Below, in pieces: positions 11,551-22,755 of a DNA stretch of 64,000 nucleotides. Made by a program: the position numbers and the translations under genes. Position 1 is the first letter of the stretch, and each line of letters starts with the position of its first letter. A model generated the notes under the pieces. It was not told where the DNA came from, did no database searches, and saw only the letters and a program-made list of their open reading frames with translations. The stretch is taken from NCBI GenBank assembly GCA_900323505.1, contig OOIN01000011.1, positions 806,001 through 870,000 of the forward strand, written 5' to 3'. This DNA is from Ustilago trichophora. Its lineage: Eukaryota; Basidiomycota; Ustilaginomycetes; Ustilaginales; Ustilaginaceae.

Positions 11551-13239
11551 ATGTCTTCCAACAATAGCGAGGGCCACCATGCCTCTTCTTACGACGATAA
11601 GCCCGAGAAGGGACTCGGCGGTCCCATGGTCTCTACCATGACTCGCGGCGATGCCCGCACCCCAGACGAGCGCGCCTTTGCCGAGGGTGAAGGCTTCCCT
11701 GCCGACGTCGATGAGAAGAAGCTCATGAGGAAGGTCGATTTCCGACTCATCCCGTGGCTTTGTGTTCTATACCTCTTGTCCTTCCTCGATCGTTCGGCCA
11801 TCGGCAACGCTCGTCTCTACGGTCTCGAGAAGGAGCTAAAACTTACTAGCGAGCAATACAACATCGCTCTCACCGTTTTCTTCTTCCCATACGCCCTTTT
11901 CGAGGTTCCCTCCAACATTTTGCTCAAGCGCCTTCGTCCATCCATCTGGTTCCCCGTCATCACTATTCTCGTCGGCATTTGCATGATTTCCCAAGGTCTC
12001 GTCAAGAATTATCATGGTCTCCTAGTCGCCCGTTTCTTCCTCGGTGTCACTGAAGCAGGTCTGTTCCCAGGGTGCAACTACCTCATCAGTGGTTGGTACA
12101 AACGCAGCGAGTTTGGTTTGCGCGCAAGTATCTTCTTCAGTGCCGCAACCATTTCTGGTGCTTTCGGCGGTCTTCTTTCCTTCGCCATCAACAAAATGGA
12201 CGGCACAGGCGGATACTCGGGATGGCGTTGGATTTTTTGTGTAATCGGACTATGCACCGTTGTCTCCGGCGTCCTCAGCTTTTGGCTTTGCGTCGACTTC
12301 CCCGACACTGCCAAGTTCTTGTCCGACTCCGAGCGCAGGGCTATCATCTGGCGATTGCAGAACGATCAGCAGTTCTCAGCTGCCGGTGAGGGTTTCAAAT
12401 GGAACAATGTCTGGAAGACCTTCCTCCAGTGGCAAACCTGGGTCGGAATGGGTGCTTACATCGGTTGCGTTGCTCCGCTCTACGCCTTCTCCCTGTTCAC
12501 CCCGACCATCGTCAAGGCTTTGAATCCCAGATACACGAGCAACGTCGCCAACCTCATTTCGATCCCCGTCTATGTCGTCGCATGTCTCTTTACCGTCGTC
12601 GTTGGCTTCTGCGCCGATCGAACCTCTCGAAGGACCCTCTACTCGATCGCTCTCTCGTGCCTCGGTGTCGCGGGTTACGTCATTCTGATCGCCAATGACC
12701 CCAAACACCGCCCTGGAGTGTCGTACTTTGCTGTCTACCTCTCGGCACTCGGAATCTACCCCATGATCTCGAACACGATCGCAATCGTCGCCGGAAACAG
12801 TGAAGGAGCCTACGTACGATCCGTCGTCACCGGTGTCGTCATTTCGTTCGGAAACATCAACGGTGCCGTTAGCTCCAACATCTACCCCAAGAAGGGAAGC
12901 CCTCGTTTCTTCCTCGGCCACTCGGTCGTCCTGGCCTACATCGTCATTGGCATTATCAGCAACACCATCTTCTACTTTGGTCTTCAGTACGAGAACCGTC
13001 AGCGCGACGCAGGAAAGCGCGACGAGACCATCCTTGCCGACGACGCCGCTCTTGTAGCGTCGGGCAAGGATCTTCAGGCCGAAGCTGCACGCATCCGCGC
13101 CGAGGAGGCTAACAATGCAGGCGTCATCGGTGGCCTCTTCCGAAGAATGCACGTAGGTGGCGGTGGAACTTACGCGACCAGAGAAGAGGCAAAGAGCCTC
13201 AAAGGTGACCAAGTCAGCACGTTCCGCTACCGATGGTAA
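11551..13239 (+). CDS. MFS transporter, ACS (Dal5/allantoate permease-like) family
   Basis: This is a single-exon gene of 562 residues encoding a major facilitator permease with about 12 membrane segments, expected in the plasma membrane. After a hydrophilic N-terminus of about 65 residues comes the family hallmark RLIPWLCVLYLLSFLDRSAIG. It is followed by the EVPSNILLKR loop and by GVTEAGLFPG in the fourth to fifth segment region, typical of the anion:cation symporter family. That family takes up allantoate, nicotinate, pantothenate and related organic anions. The ATG at 11551 is the first in frame after a TATA box and pyrimidine-rich leader. The C-terminal tail of about 85 residues is hydrophilic and charged. 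The substrate cannot be told from sequence alone. There is no pathway neighbour to help; the nitrogen genes are 25 kb away. Confidence 0.9.
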   Translation: MSSNNSEGHHASSYDDKPEKGLGGPMVSTMTRGDARTPDERAFAEGEGFPADVDEKKLMRKVDFRLIPWLCVLYLLSFLDRSAIGNARLYGLEKELKLTSEQYNIALTVFFFPYALFEVPSNILLKRLRPSIWFPVITILVGICMISQGLVKNYHGLLVARFFLGVTEAGLFPGCNYLISGWYKRSEFGLRASIFFSAATISGAFGGLLSFAINKMDGTGGYSGWRWIFCVIGLCTVVSGVLSFWLCVDFPDTAKFLSDSERRAIIWRLQNDQQFSAAGEGFKWNNVWKTFLQWQTWVGMGAYIGCVAPLYAFSLFTPTIVKALNPRYTSNVANLISIPVYVVACLFTVVVGFCADRTSRRTLYSIALSCLGVAGYVILIANDPKHRPGVSYFAVYLSALGIYPMISNTIAIVAGNSEGAYVRSVVTGVVISFGNINGAVSSNIYPKKGSPRFFLGHSVVLAYIVIGIISNTIFYFGLQYENRQRDAGKRDETILADDAALVASGKDLQAEAARIRAEEANNAGVIGGLFRRMHVGGGGTYATREEAKSLKGDQVSTFRYRW

Positions 13240-13655
13240 TTTCACACCGCAGCCTACACGATTCTCTCAACTCCACCTACCTTAACCCTAGCCTCTGCAT
13301 GTCGCAACTCTTGGCCCCTAGTCCTTGATAGAGAGAGGATCTGAGGGGGCGCAAGACATGGGCCGAGACGACTATTGTACTAGACACGTGTAACTATCAT
13401 GACGAATACCATAGAACAGTCCAACAGACCATGCTGATTTCGGGTTTGAAACGCTCGCAATGTGTTGAAACAGGAAACATCTGTCGTTGCAGGTTGAGCA
13501 CCAACGGTGCGGTACATGCGTAAGGCAGAGCGAACCTGTGCCACACAAACATTTGGACTCAAAAAAGCAGGCAGGACGGAAGAGGTGGTTGACCGGTTTG
13601 AATCATGTTGCATTGAATCGGTGAAAGCAAGTTTGGAATGAGCTTCGCCTGGATG
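13240..13655. other. convergent intergenic region
   Basis: This short gap between the 3' ends of the transporter and BTB genes shows no gene. It contains a partial telomere-like motif (TTAACCCTAG) near 13282-13291. Confidence 0.5.
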
Positions 13656-15473
13656 TCACTGTTTGACAGGTGCACTGATGCTGCTGCCTTGGGTCCCCGC
13701 CGAGCAGTAGTAAGCTAGATTTGACAGTGCTCTGCGACGTTTTCCTCCTCCGAGCAGCAGCTGACGCACCGTCGAAGGACGCTCTTGCCTAGTCACGGCT
13801 CTCCGATCGTCTAACCTGCCCTCGTCTTTCTGCAGTTGCTCTTCTACCGACGCATCATGAGCCTTGCGAGGCCAACAGGCATCCATGCTCTGTCGTGTTC
13901 GAGGCAAGTGGTTCGGGACCGTGCTCGAGCGCGGTGATTGGACGACAGAGCGCGCTGTGTTGGTGTGTTGCAACCCGGTGTTGCAATGGCGGTTGTGTCG
14001 ATAGCTTGCTTCGGTATCTGGTTCTGTCGTTCTGAATCTCTTACTTCCGCTGGGAATGCCTTCTTCGCTTACGGAGCGAACGAGCCCCGTTGGCAAAGCC
14101 AATGCTCTACTCGGCATCATTGAGACTTTGCACTCACTGCGCTCCACCTGCTGCCTAGACCCAGTGGTGTAGGCTCTACATCGCCGTCCCCCACTCCCAC
14201 TCCGACTCGTACTTGCCCCATACCGAACCCCTATCTCACCACTGCCATCAACTCCACTCGTCCAAACATATCCTTCTGCAGGCATCGAGCTGCGATAATA
14301 CGCCTGTCGCACCGAATCGCTCGCATGCAGACGATCTTGACGCTCTCGCCACCACCTCCCAAGCTGCATCTTCAACCCCGCCGAGAGACCAAGATGGCTG
14401 GCGTTGAGCATGACATTCTCCCACCTGACTTTGCCCGATTCCATGGCTGCAGTGAGCTTGTTGAAATTGCCCATGTAGAAAAACTCGATCAGCACGGCGA
14501 AACTCGATGGATCGGGAAGAGCGATTTCGATGCTCGTTGTTGGATGGTTCGTGTCGTCGCTAATAGATGGGTCCCCTTTGACTGCCGTCCCTTCAGGAGA
14601 TGCTGCGTCACCTCGACCCGGCTGCAGCAGCTGTTTGAACACTTGCGATTGCGAAATGAGAAAGTCTCTGTGGAGTCGATACGTTGTCACCCTCTGGTCT
14701 TGCTCGTCGTCGGCGTGAGAATGGCAGCGGGTACAGGTGCCAGCGGCGTACATGTTTGGCGGGGCGCTTTCTCTACGAATATCGCCGCTCGACAACAAGC
14801 GGGATATACTAGATGAAGCTGTGGTTTCCGCATCCGTTCGTCTCGGTTCGCTAGCTGCGGGTGATGGATCTTCCCCAAGAGTCGAGAGTGTCGATATGGA
14901 GGCTCGTGACCGATGTCGAGGGACTTGGCCGATGGTGGATCGGTAGCTCGATTTTTGTGTGCTCTGCAGAACCGATCCGCACGTCCCATCTACACCATCG
15001 CCATCGAGATTCGACGGCTTTGTACCGAAGTCTTTGTCGGATTCCCTGCATCTAGCAAGGCTGCTAGGTTGGGTCGGCGTGCTCGTGGAGGCGGGTGGCA
15101 TTTGTCCGAGACGATTGGGACTCGAGCAAATCGCTGGCAATGTAGAGGCGGAAATTGTTGGAGAAAACGTCTGAAGCAGAGGTGTCGAAGGTGCGGTAGA
15201 AGCCGATTGGCGAAGTTGCCTCTTGGAAAGTTTGCTTTCGACGATACGATCGGTCGCATTGCAAATACATGGGTTCTGGTGTCGATGATGCTGATGTTGT
15301 TGCGGCGAGCGTTGACGTTGGGATAGGCGTGTCACCGCGACGAGACAATCCGCCGTGTCCGGTCGATGCCAGTAGATCCGTCCGACTCTGTGCAGAGAGC
15401 TGGTCAGCTCTGCCTCTGTCATTGGCATCTTCAGGCACAACGGTTCTTCGCCGGGTAAGACTGTCGTTTGCAT
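13656..15473 (-). CDS. BTB/POZ-domain protein
   Basis: This is an intronless gene of 605 residues. Reading upstream in frame reaches only a GTG, so the ATG at 15473 (MQTTVLPGEE) is taken as start. Residues 1 to about 240 are Ser/Thr/Pro-rich and low in complexity. A short CTRCHSH motif precedes the BTB-like fold at about 260-335. That fold has the pattern YRLHRDFLISQSQVFKQLL, a variable insert, then SFAVLIEFFYMGNFNKL, followed by helices resembling the segment after BTB (NASHLGLSAGLKMQL). The C-terminal 200 residues are basic and Ser/Arg-rich. BTB domains mediate dimerisation and often recruit substrates to Cul3 ligases, but no kelch, MATH or zinc-finger partner is present here, so the role is unknown. 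Two pheromone-response-like elements and a telomere-like repeat lie upstream. Confidence 0.8.
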   Translation of the reverse strand: MQTTVLPGEEPLCLKMPMTEAELTSSLHRVGRIYWHRPDTADCLVAVTRLSQRQRSPQQHQHHRHQNPCICNATDRIVESKLSKRQLRQSASTAPSTPLLQTFSPTISASTLPAICSSPNRLGQMPPASTSTPTQPSSLARCRESDKDFGTKPSNLDGDGVDGTCGSVLQSTQKSSYRSTIGQVPRHRSRASISTLSTLGEDPSPAASEPRRTDAETTASSSISRLLSSGDIRRESAPPNMYAAGTCTRCHSHADDEQDQRVTTYRLHRDFLISQSQVFKQLLQPGRGDAASPEGTAVKGDPSISDDTNHPTTSIEIALPDPSSFAVLIEFFYMGNFNKLTAAMESGKVRWENVMLNASHLGLSAGLKMQLGRWWRERQDRLHASDSVRQAYYRSSMPAEGYVWTSGVDGSGEIGVRYGASTSRSGSGGRRCRAYTTGSRQQVERSECKVSMMPSRALALPTGLVRSVSEEGIPSGSKRFRTTEPDTEASYRHNRHCNTGLQHTNTARSVVQSPRSSTVPNHLPRTRQSMDACWPRKAHDASVEEQLQKDEGRLDDRRAVTRQERPSTVRQLLLGGGKRRRALSNLAYYCSAGTQGSSISAPVKQ

Positions 15474-15804
15474 CGAGGTTGACAAAGTGTGATGAGGGAG
15501 GCAAGTGATGGGCAGGATGTGCTTCGGAAAGGGGGGTTTCAGGGAGAAAGGAAAGGGGAACCAGGACTCTACATCGACAGATATGTGATCAACAAAGCTA
15601 AACCTCTCTCGCTCACCAAAGGCCTGCACCCGAGCGATGCCGCAGCTCTCGACTCAGTCTCGAGGAACAGATGGGATCAAAGGATAGAGAGAGGGCTGAC
15701 GAGAGAGACACACAAGATGATCCTCAAGAAAAGACAGAAAAAAAGCAAGAACCATGCTCTTGGCTTAGGTTGGAGCTACCATTGTCTTGGGTTGCAAGAG
15801 CAGA

Positions 15805-15818
15805 GGGTTAGGGTTAGG
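15805..15818. promoter_or_regulatory. telomere-repeat-like motif upstream of the BTB gene
   Basis: GGGTTAGGGTTAGG, two and a third TTAGGG units, lies about 330 bp upstream of the BTB start codon. It may bind a Tbf1-like or telomeric-repeat factor; the function is inferred. Confidence 0.35.
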
Positions 15819-16752
15819 CGGCACGGGCGGTAACCCAGAGAATCGGTACCTCTATGTTTGACACTTTAAGGGACGGACTTTTGGCGAGCTTAAAGGTCCA
15901 CTTTGACCGTTGTGCTAGTTCCGACGGAAATGTCCCCAGACGCTGTGATCTACTGTAGTGATACAGTAGCAGTGTGCTGCTGTGTAATCAAAGAAAGAGA
16001 GAGAATCTAATGGTACGTAGTCTTAGCAAAGAGCATAGTTCTAGAACGGCATCTCCCGCTCTCCAACTTGCGAGCATGGACTTGTAGCAAGCTTTGCAAG
16101 CGATACACAGTCTACATCAGAGTCGAGTCGGGAACAAGGATCTGAAGAATGCATCAAAAAGTGCTGGAAAGCGACCTTATTGTTTCGATGGGCAGGAATG
16201 TCGGCGAGACGAATGCACAGAGAGAGAGAGAGAGAGAGTAAAAGTGTACGTACACAAGTCCAAGCCCAGACTTGAAACCTCATACAGCGGCCATTGGGCT
16301 CGTAGAACAGTGAGAAAAAAAGTTGCGCAAAGACCGGTCTTCTCCTCCTTGGCAAGCCTATTGTAACCTCGTGGCCGGCTCGTCTTTTTGAGGGTGGCGG
16401 AGAGAGTGACTAAGGTCGGCATGCGAAAGCAGCAAAGTTACCTCCCCTTATTGTTGTTTTTGGCCTACGGTGTGGAATGCGAGTTCGAGTTCGTATGCGT
16501 AGCTGCAAAGCCTTTGCATCCCGTGTAAGGTTCACACAAGTTGACCGGTATATCAATTCGCCCTCGATCTTCTCGAGCATCCTTTTTTGTCCGCCTCAAA
16601 ATCGGAAGCACAGCAACAGCACATCACCGCACCAGAAAGGCTTGGGATTGAAACTTCGGAGTACCGTACAGTACATTGCTCCCCAGGGTCGTACATAGTA
16701 AAGTCAAATACCTGTACATTTGCATGCTGGGATACAGAGTCGACAACCTCAA

Positions 16753-16761
16753 TCCCTTTGT
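16753..16761 (-). promoter_or_regulatory. pheromone response element-like site 1
   Basis: The minus strand reads ACAAAGGGA, the exact site bound by the HMG factor Prf1 in Ustilago maydis. It lies 1.28 kb upstream of the BTB start codon and in the same orientation as that gene. Confidence 0.4.
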
Positions 16762-17023
16762 TCAAACGCTAAAGTGTGGGAAAACTCAATTCTGCATGAA
16801 CGACCTTTGTGCCACGTGGAGAGAACTGTGTTCATCAAAGCTTGATATAATATTGAATTTGGGGCGATTCCCAAGCCTGCCTTTTGTTCTCTTCAGCTCA
16901 GCTCAAAATCAAGGTCCCATTGTTCTTCTTCTCGCGCTCGCTCGCTCGCACTGCTGAGGAAGGGCCTCTGATGATTTTTTTTTTCCAACACCCGGTCAAA
17001 GCTGCATCATCGCTCATGCTAGT

Positions 17024-17032
17024 TCCCTTTGT
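17024..17032 (-). promoter_or_regulatory. pheromone response element-like site 2
   Basis: This is a second exact ACAAAGGGA on the minus strand, 271 bp from the first and 1.55 kb upstream of the BTB start codon. Confidence 0.4.
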
Positions 17033-17329
17033 TATCTCTTTCGTGCCACTTTGACCATCGGAAGCCACATCCCGGCCTATTAATCTCCGACGCACCAAGT
17101 CAGATCGAATCGGGAAGGTTTCGAACCAACGATGACTTGATCGGCCGATTCTCCTACACGTTGGACCTCGAGACCTGGGCCACAAGACTGCTGACGCCGT
17201 CCCACGTTTGTGTGGTCCAAATACATGCCCGTGTATTAGCTTAATAACCGATAGGATTGCAAAAGTGAACGTGAATGGGAGCAAAAAAGTGTAACAATGT
17301 CCTTCCAAGCTGTCGCAGTGATCCATCCA

Positions 17330-18683
17330 CTACTGGTAGCATTTGATGCTGTACGTCGTTCCGCCCGACACGAAAACAGAGAGGTAAAGTGAGGAGAGTC
17401 AGTATCGCAGCTTATTGTCTGCTCGACAGGGGGGAAGCGTCGTCGTCGTGCAAAAACTTACAGATCTTCGACATCCTCTTTCGAGCCAAGGAAGACGGGG
17501 CAACGCTGGTGAATGTCGGTGGGCTGGATGTCGAGGATACGCTCCTTGCCTGTGGTTGCCAAGCCGCCAGCCTGTTCGGTGAGGAAGGCCATGGGGAAAG
17601 CCTCGTAGAGCATTCGGAGCTTTCCCGACTTGGACTTCTTGTCGTCGGGGTAGCCAAAGATACCTCCATAAAGCAGAGTTCGGTGGACATCGGCCACCAT
17701 GGAACCAATGTATCGAGCCGAGTAAGGCTTTGCGCCCTCGGCCTTGGGGAACTTGATGCTGTCGAGGTACTTGAGGACGGGTTCGTGGTAGTACATGCTG
17801 TTGCCCTCATTGATCGAGTAGATCTTGCCGCGGCTTGGCAGACGAATGTTGGGATGGGTGAGGATAAACTCGCCAATCTGGTTGTCGAGCGTGTATCCGT
17901 TGACGCCGTTGCCGGTGGTGAGGACCAAGTTGGCCGAGGAACCGTACATGCAGTATCCGGCCGCCACCATCTCGCGTCCCGGTCGGAGGACGTCGTCGAG
18001 GGTGCCCTTGGAGCCATCCTTGACGAGATAAATGCCAAAGATGGTGCCAATGTTGACACCGGCGTCGATGTTGCTCGAACCATCCAATGGGTCAAAGACG
18101 ACACAGTACTTGCCTTGGGTTGATTCAAAGGTGGCGCCTTCTTGCTTTTCGCCTACAAAGATGGCCTCGTCGTCTTCCTCGGAAACCAGGACGGCGGTCT
18201 TGCCCGAGGCTCGCAACGCGTTGATCATAATCTCATTGGAGAGTACATCGAGCTTCTTTTGGTCCTCGCCCTGGACGTTGGTGTTGCCGGCAGCGCCGAT
18301 GCTGTTTCGGTTCGAGATGGGAGTGCAAAATCTCAACCTGTCAGCATACAGATATCGATCCGATTCGACACAACAAGGGACACTTACAGGTTGATCAAGC
18401 TGGCCTTTCGCACATTGCTCTCGATGAATTTGCTGTCGCAGTCAGAAAGGGTGAGCGTTAGCACTACTTTGCACCCTCTTGACACTGGGCCCGCACAGCA
18501 GGGCTACGGCGTAGACTACTGCGCGTCAGAATGCACTTACCAGGTGGTCTGAAGCGAGCTGAGCAGGATGGTGAGGTCACCGCTGGCAGCGCTCTCTTCC
18601 CTGCGCTTGAAGCCTTCGGTCAAGACATGGCGGGTGAGTGTGATGATATCGGTGGAAGGAGGAGAGTATTCTTGTGCGCCCAT
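17330..18683 (-). CDS. fbp1: fructose-1,6-bisphosphatase
   Basis: This enzyme hydrolyses fructose-1,6-bisphosphate to fructose-6-phosphate in gluconeogenesis, in the cytosol. The four minus-strand exons are 18683-18541, 18432-18388, 18301-17462 and 17348-17330, giving 348 residues, the usual fungal length. The ATG at 18683 starts MGAQEYSPPSTDIITLTRHVL. Exon 2 ends in LINL and joins exon 3 at IGAAGNTNVQGE, restoring the family sequence. Metal-binding and active-site motifs are visible: VSEEDDE, the signature VFDPLDGSSNID, and GYPDDKKSKSGKLRMLYEAFPM near the C-terminus. Exon 3 could end at an in-frame TAA that overlaps a perfect GTAAGT donor. I prefer splicing to a 19-nt last exon because it gives an ending like DVEDLIKCYQ, as in relatives. 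A 5' UTR intron ending just before 18714 is possible. Confidence 0.94.
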
Positions 18684-19809
18684 CTTGTCGTTTGGAGGGA
18701 GGATGTTGGTGTCTCTAGAGAAAAAAGTGGGTGATGGTTTGACGGAGAGAGAGATATGAGAGGAGTGAGAATCAATATGTGGAGTTGAGATTGGGGATTT
18801 GAGACTGTTGCTATCAGGCGTTGATGTGCCTTTCCGAAGAGGTCCGATATGTGTTGTGTTGGTTGGCGTCGATCGAGGTGGGGCCACATTACCAACAACC
18901 GGCTAATCAATTCAGTCACGGGGCCAGGACAGAGAGGCAGACTGCCGCTTGTTCAGGGTTCTCTCGGCCAGGCTGGAAGCGGCTGGTAAAATTGTTCGGT
19001 GAAAGCGATTCAGAGAGCGGTCCGAGCACAGACACACACACTCTCTCTCTCTGTGTCTATACTACCTGTATCTCGCTCGCTCTTTTCCAGTACGTGTCTG
19101 TGTGTGGGGGGTTTTCCGGGGAGCAGTTTGAAAGCCGCTCTCTTCGCTCTCCCTTCTCTGTAACCGGATCTGACCGGACCAAGCGGCTTGAACCCTCCCT
19201 CCACGTCCAATTGCCCGATTTAGCCTCCAGTCCACCAGTCTGACATCTCGACGGCCCGATCGTGTAGACCGATTGATTGATACAATTCGACTCGCGCCTC
19301 GCACGCGCATCCGGACCGCTGTCCGATCCAGCAGGCAAGAGCCATCCTCCTTCCTCAACCACCTTTTGCAATGGTCTGAGAGACCAGCAGGCTGACCGAA
19401 GGCAACAGATGATCTTGCGACGGTACAGGAGCCTTCTCATTTGACAGAGTGTTGGTCATGCGACCACGTTCGGACTCTTCATGAGCAGCACGAACGTTGC
19501 ACGACCTCTCGGAACTCTCCAACCCAGCTCGGGTCTATGCGGGTCTATGCGGGTCGAAATTCCAGGGCTCGGTGAAATCGGGTGCCATGCCTATGCAGAT
19601 GCAGATCGGGATCGTTTCGCCATCCTCCAGCAATGAAGTTCCTAACAAAGTGTCAGACTCTCTTTGGGGTTTCCGTGCTGGAGCTTCCGAAAGGTATGTG
19701 GCCGTCTGCCTGACGGGCTGTACCTGGGGCAATGAACACTGTTCCACGATAACGTTCAGGTGCATGGAAGTCCGGTTCAAATAGATGGAGTTGACTAAAC
19801 AGCATTTGG

Positions 19810-19883
<74 letters not shown>
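19810..19883 (+). repeat. 74-nt poly(A) tract
   Basis: This is an uninterrupted run of 74 A. The 7-mer CCAAGCG follows it at once (19884-19890) and also occurs at 19179-19185, which would fit a target-site duplication around a 700-bp retroposed segment. The match is short and could be chance. Confidence 0.9.
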
Positions 19884-19885
<2 letters not shown>

Positions 19886-22754
19886 AAGCGCAAAAATAGG
19901 GCGACAAAACTTGGACATGAAAATCCTTCTCAACAACAGATGTAGTGAATCAAGAGGCCGAAACTGCGGTCCAGGCAGCCCAGGGGAGTGAGATGGACCA
20001 GCATCACACGACGGAAGGAGACCAAGTAGGAAAAGAGCCTGGCGCTGACGGAAGGACAGCCAAAGCAGGAACGGGGTGTCACATGCCAACGGGTTAACAG
20101 CATTTTCGTCTTTTTTTCTCTCTCCGCTCAGCTTGGAATCGAGCCGGAGCCTCGCCACCACATAATGATCTGCTCGTCTTGGGGATGGGGACGATGCTGC
20201 CTGCTCAAGACAAAGTAGCCGCGGCTCACGAACAAGGTCAACACCTGCTGTCTGGTATCAATGCGAGGAGGTGCCTCATTGTTTTCCCAGATGACCAAAG
20301 ACGCCCCATGACAGCGGCACGTGAGCCATCCTCACATCTTAAACTCGACGCCACTCCAAACGGGCTTCTGCGTGACAGGTGTCACCGGCAGATCCAAGCA
20401 TACAGTCACAGTTACAGATGCAGAGACTTCATCCGAGAGTGACATGATCGTCATCGAAAAGACACCCACGCAAGGGACATCCTCTGCAACTTCACCTCTA
20501 CGGCGCATGCAGTTGACTAGCAACGAGATGGCTTCCAAAATCGGCGCTTCTTACATTTGACATGTGACAGGGTTGCATTGGGAACCCTCTACACCTGGAC
20601 ATCCTTGGAATCGGGAAGCTCGCTAGGACATGACGTTACAAGATCGAAGCCGCAAGGGGAAAGAAGGCAAGCGAGACGCTTCCGTGGGAGTCAGCATTTT
20701 TTCGCCTAAATGGCAGGCTCGCTCAATAAATGTCACTCTTTTTGCCGACACAGGCACACATACACACACATAAACATGATACATGTACAGCAGCGGGGCG
20801 TGTTTTTCCCCAACCTCCTTGCATGCAATAAACTGACACCACTGTACTGTTACCGCGGGACACAGTAACTTTGCTAGGTCACCGCAATCTTTCTGCAACG
20901 CGGCTCCCTGCATCTTCTCTACCTCCAACAGCGTACAATACAGTAGCCGCTGACACAGCCTCGATCCTGCATCGCCGGCGTGTCAAGTGCAGCTTCTTCC
21001 GCCTGTCAGGGCGAATTCTCCCCATACTCCTACCTGCTGTACCGCGTCATCAGCAGCGCGAGCTAAGCCAACCGAAGAGAAGCTCTCAGAGTGGCTTACT
21101 ACACATGTGAGGGTGCTCGAGATGCAGCACTGTCACTTGAACAAGGGCCTCGTTTAGGTCGAAGCTCAAGATTGCCTTACCACGGATAGATCGGCCGATA
21201 CGTAGATTAAAGATGCGAAGAAAATCGCCGATTTTCCTTTACTTTTGACATGTCCCAACAGCCGCGACAGCTCAGCTCAACAGGCGTCAGGGTCCAGACG
21301 CCGGCAATGTTTCAGTGTTGGAAGTATCTCATCATCATGCCCTTCTTCCACAGTCGATACTCACCCAGCTCTGCTCGCAACCTGCATAGCTCTGTCACGA
21401 CTTGAACAACAGCTGGATCTGTCGAACAAGGCGCAGGCCAGTCGATGCGTAGCCCTGACAAACGATGCTGCAGGAAGAGCGACCAGATTCCACCCGCGCG
21501 TTGATGCAGTTGGTGGCCCCGAAATGAGCTTTTGACTGTTGACATCTCCCAAACAGCTGTCAAGCCAAACCAAACTGGACATGCAGCAAAGGTCTCTGAC
21601 GTAAAGCGAACGATACTCTCTCTGGCAAAAAAGCCTCTGCTCAGCGAAGCGACGAGACCCATCCAATGTCCCATATGCTCGTTAGCAAGACTGCAGAGTT
21701 TCACCACAAGCTTGCCTATCATCCTGTCGCAGACGATCTCTCACAGAAGCCCTAAACGCCCTCTGCCGTCGCAAAGTCGACGACCATGTGCCTGAATCAG
21801 TTGAACGAGAATCTCTCATCCCTGCTTGAAACAATAATGCTGCGAGAGGCCGGCTACGCTGCGTCATCGCTGCAGCGCCTGGTCTGTATGCAGTAGCAGC
21901 GCTAAACGTCGAGCCTTTGACTGCAGACTGCGGTTGGATGAATCGCCTACTCTGTGCTTTCGAGACTCGTCACCAGTCACCTCCAACAATCTCCTTGACA
22001 GTTGCGTAATGAACAAAGTGCTCCGCGGTCGCTGATTTCCCTCTTGGCTCCACAGGCTGGCTGCTCACACAATTGTATCCGACTACTGGTTGATGTCGTC
22101 TATCAAGCTTCGAGCTCAACGTCGCATCTTCTGATTGACAGCCTTCGACACTTGCTTCCTTACTCCCACCATCCCAACGTTGTTCGCTCGATCTTTACTT
22201 TTTGCTCTTTGACATTTGCAAGCCCTTTTCTTTCTATTTCTCTCTACATAGCTTACCAAGCTCGATTTTTACAACCCTCTCTCTTTTCTCCGAAGCTTTT
22301 TCTCAACTCGTCTCCCCCGGCAACAAGCAAACTCGACTGGTTCGATCTCTGCTTGTTGTTCCTCTTTGCCAACCTCAAACCACTTCTCATCCATCACCGC
22401 CAACCGTCAGCTTCTCGCAGCGAGCGATATCCATAGCGATACAGACTCGCTAAACATCCAACAAGAAGGCTTGTTTCTAGAGGGTTTTCCTTTTTGAAAC
22501 TCCAACACAGCAACAGAGTCATTTGTTTGTGGAGCTTATTAGGCGAAACCCCCCTTGCAGAAAGCAACAGTCTTCCGACTCTTGTCCCCACCATCAGCTG
22601 AACAGCAATTCACCTCCGCTCTGGACAAGACTCTGGTAGACTTGGCCCTATCCTCACACGTGACCTTTGCCCGCGAGAGAACCCCTGCCACCCGCTCAGA
22701 ATCGTCTCGACCCGATCCCAATAGCAACCGACCAGCAACCGACCAAAGACTACA

Positions 22755-22755
<1 letters not shown>

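Larger units (their letters stand above)
15474..17329. promoter_or_regulatory. upstream region of the BTB gene, with fbp1 3' end
   Basis: No gene is seen in 1.86 kb. Both flanking genes run leftward, so this is the BTB promoter plus the fbp1 downstream region. It holds the two ACAAAGGGA sites and the telomere-like motif listed separately, and a GA microsatellite near 16219-16238. Confidence 0.5.

Noticed and set aside
15474..15629. N-terminal extension of the BTB protein by 52 codons
   Set aside because: The extension begins with GTG and contains no ATG, so the ATG at 15473 is used. Similar TTG-started extensions were dropped for nir1 (45268) and the DUF3712 gene (29784).
17095..17190. tRNA-like patch with a GGTTCGAAAC B-box-like sequence on the minus strand
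   Set aside because: The T stem and acceptor stem do not pair and no cloverleaf can be drawn.
19785..19991. Open frames of poly-lysine or poly-phenylalanine across the poly(A) tract
   Set aside because: These are homopolymer translation artefacts without flanking coding features.
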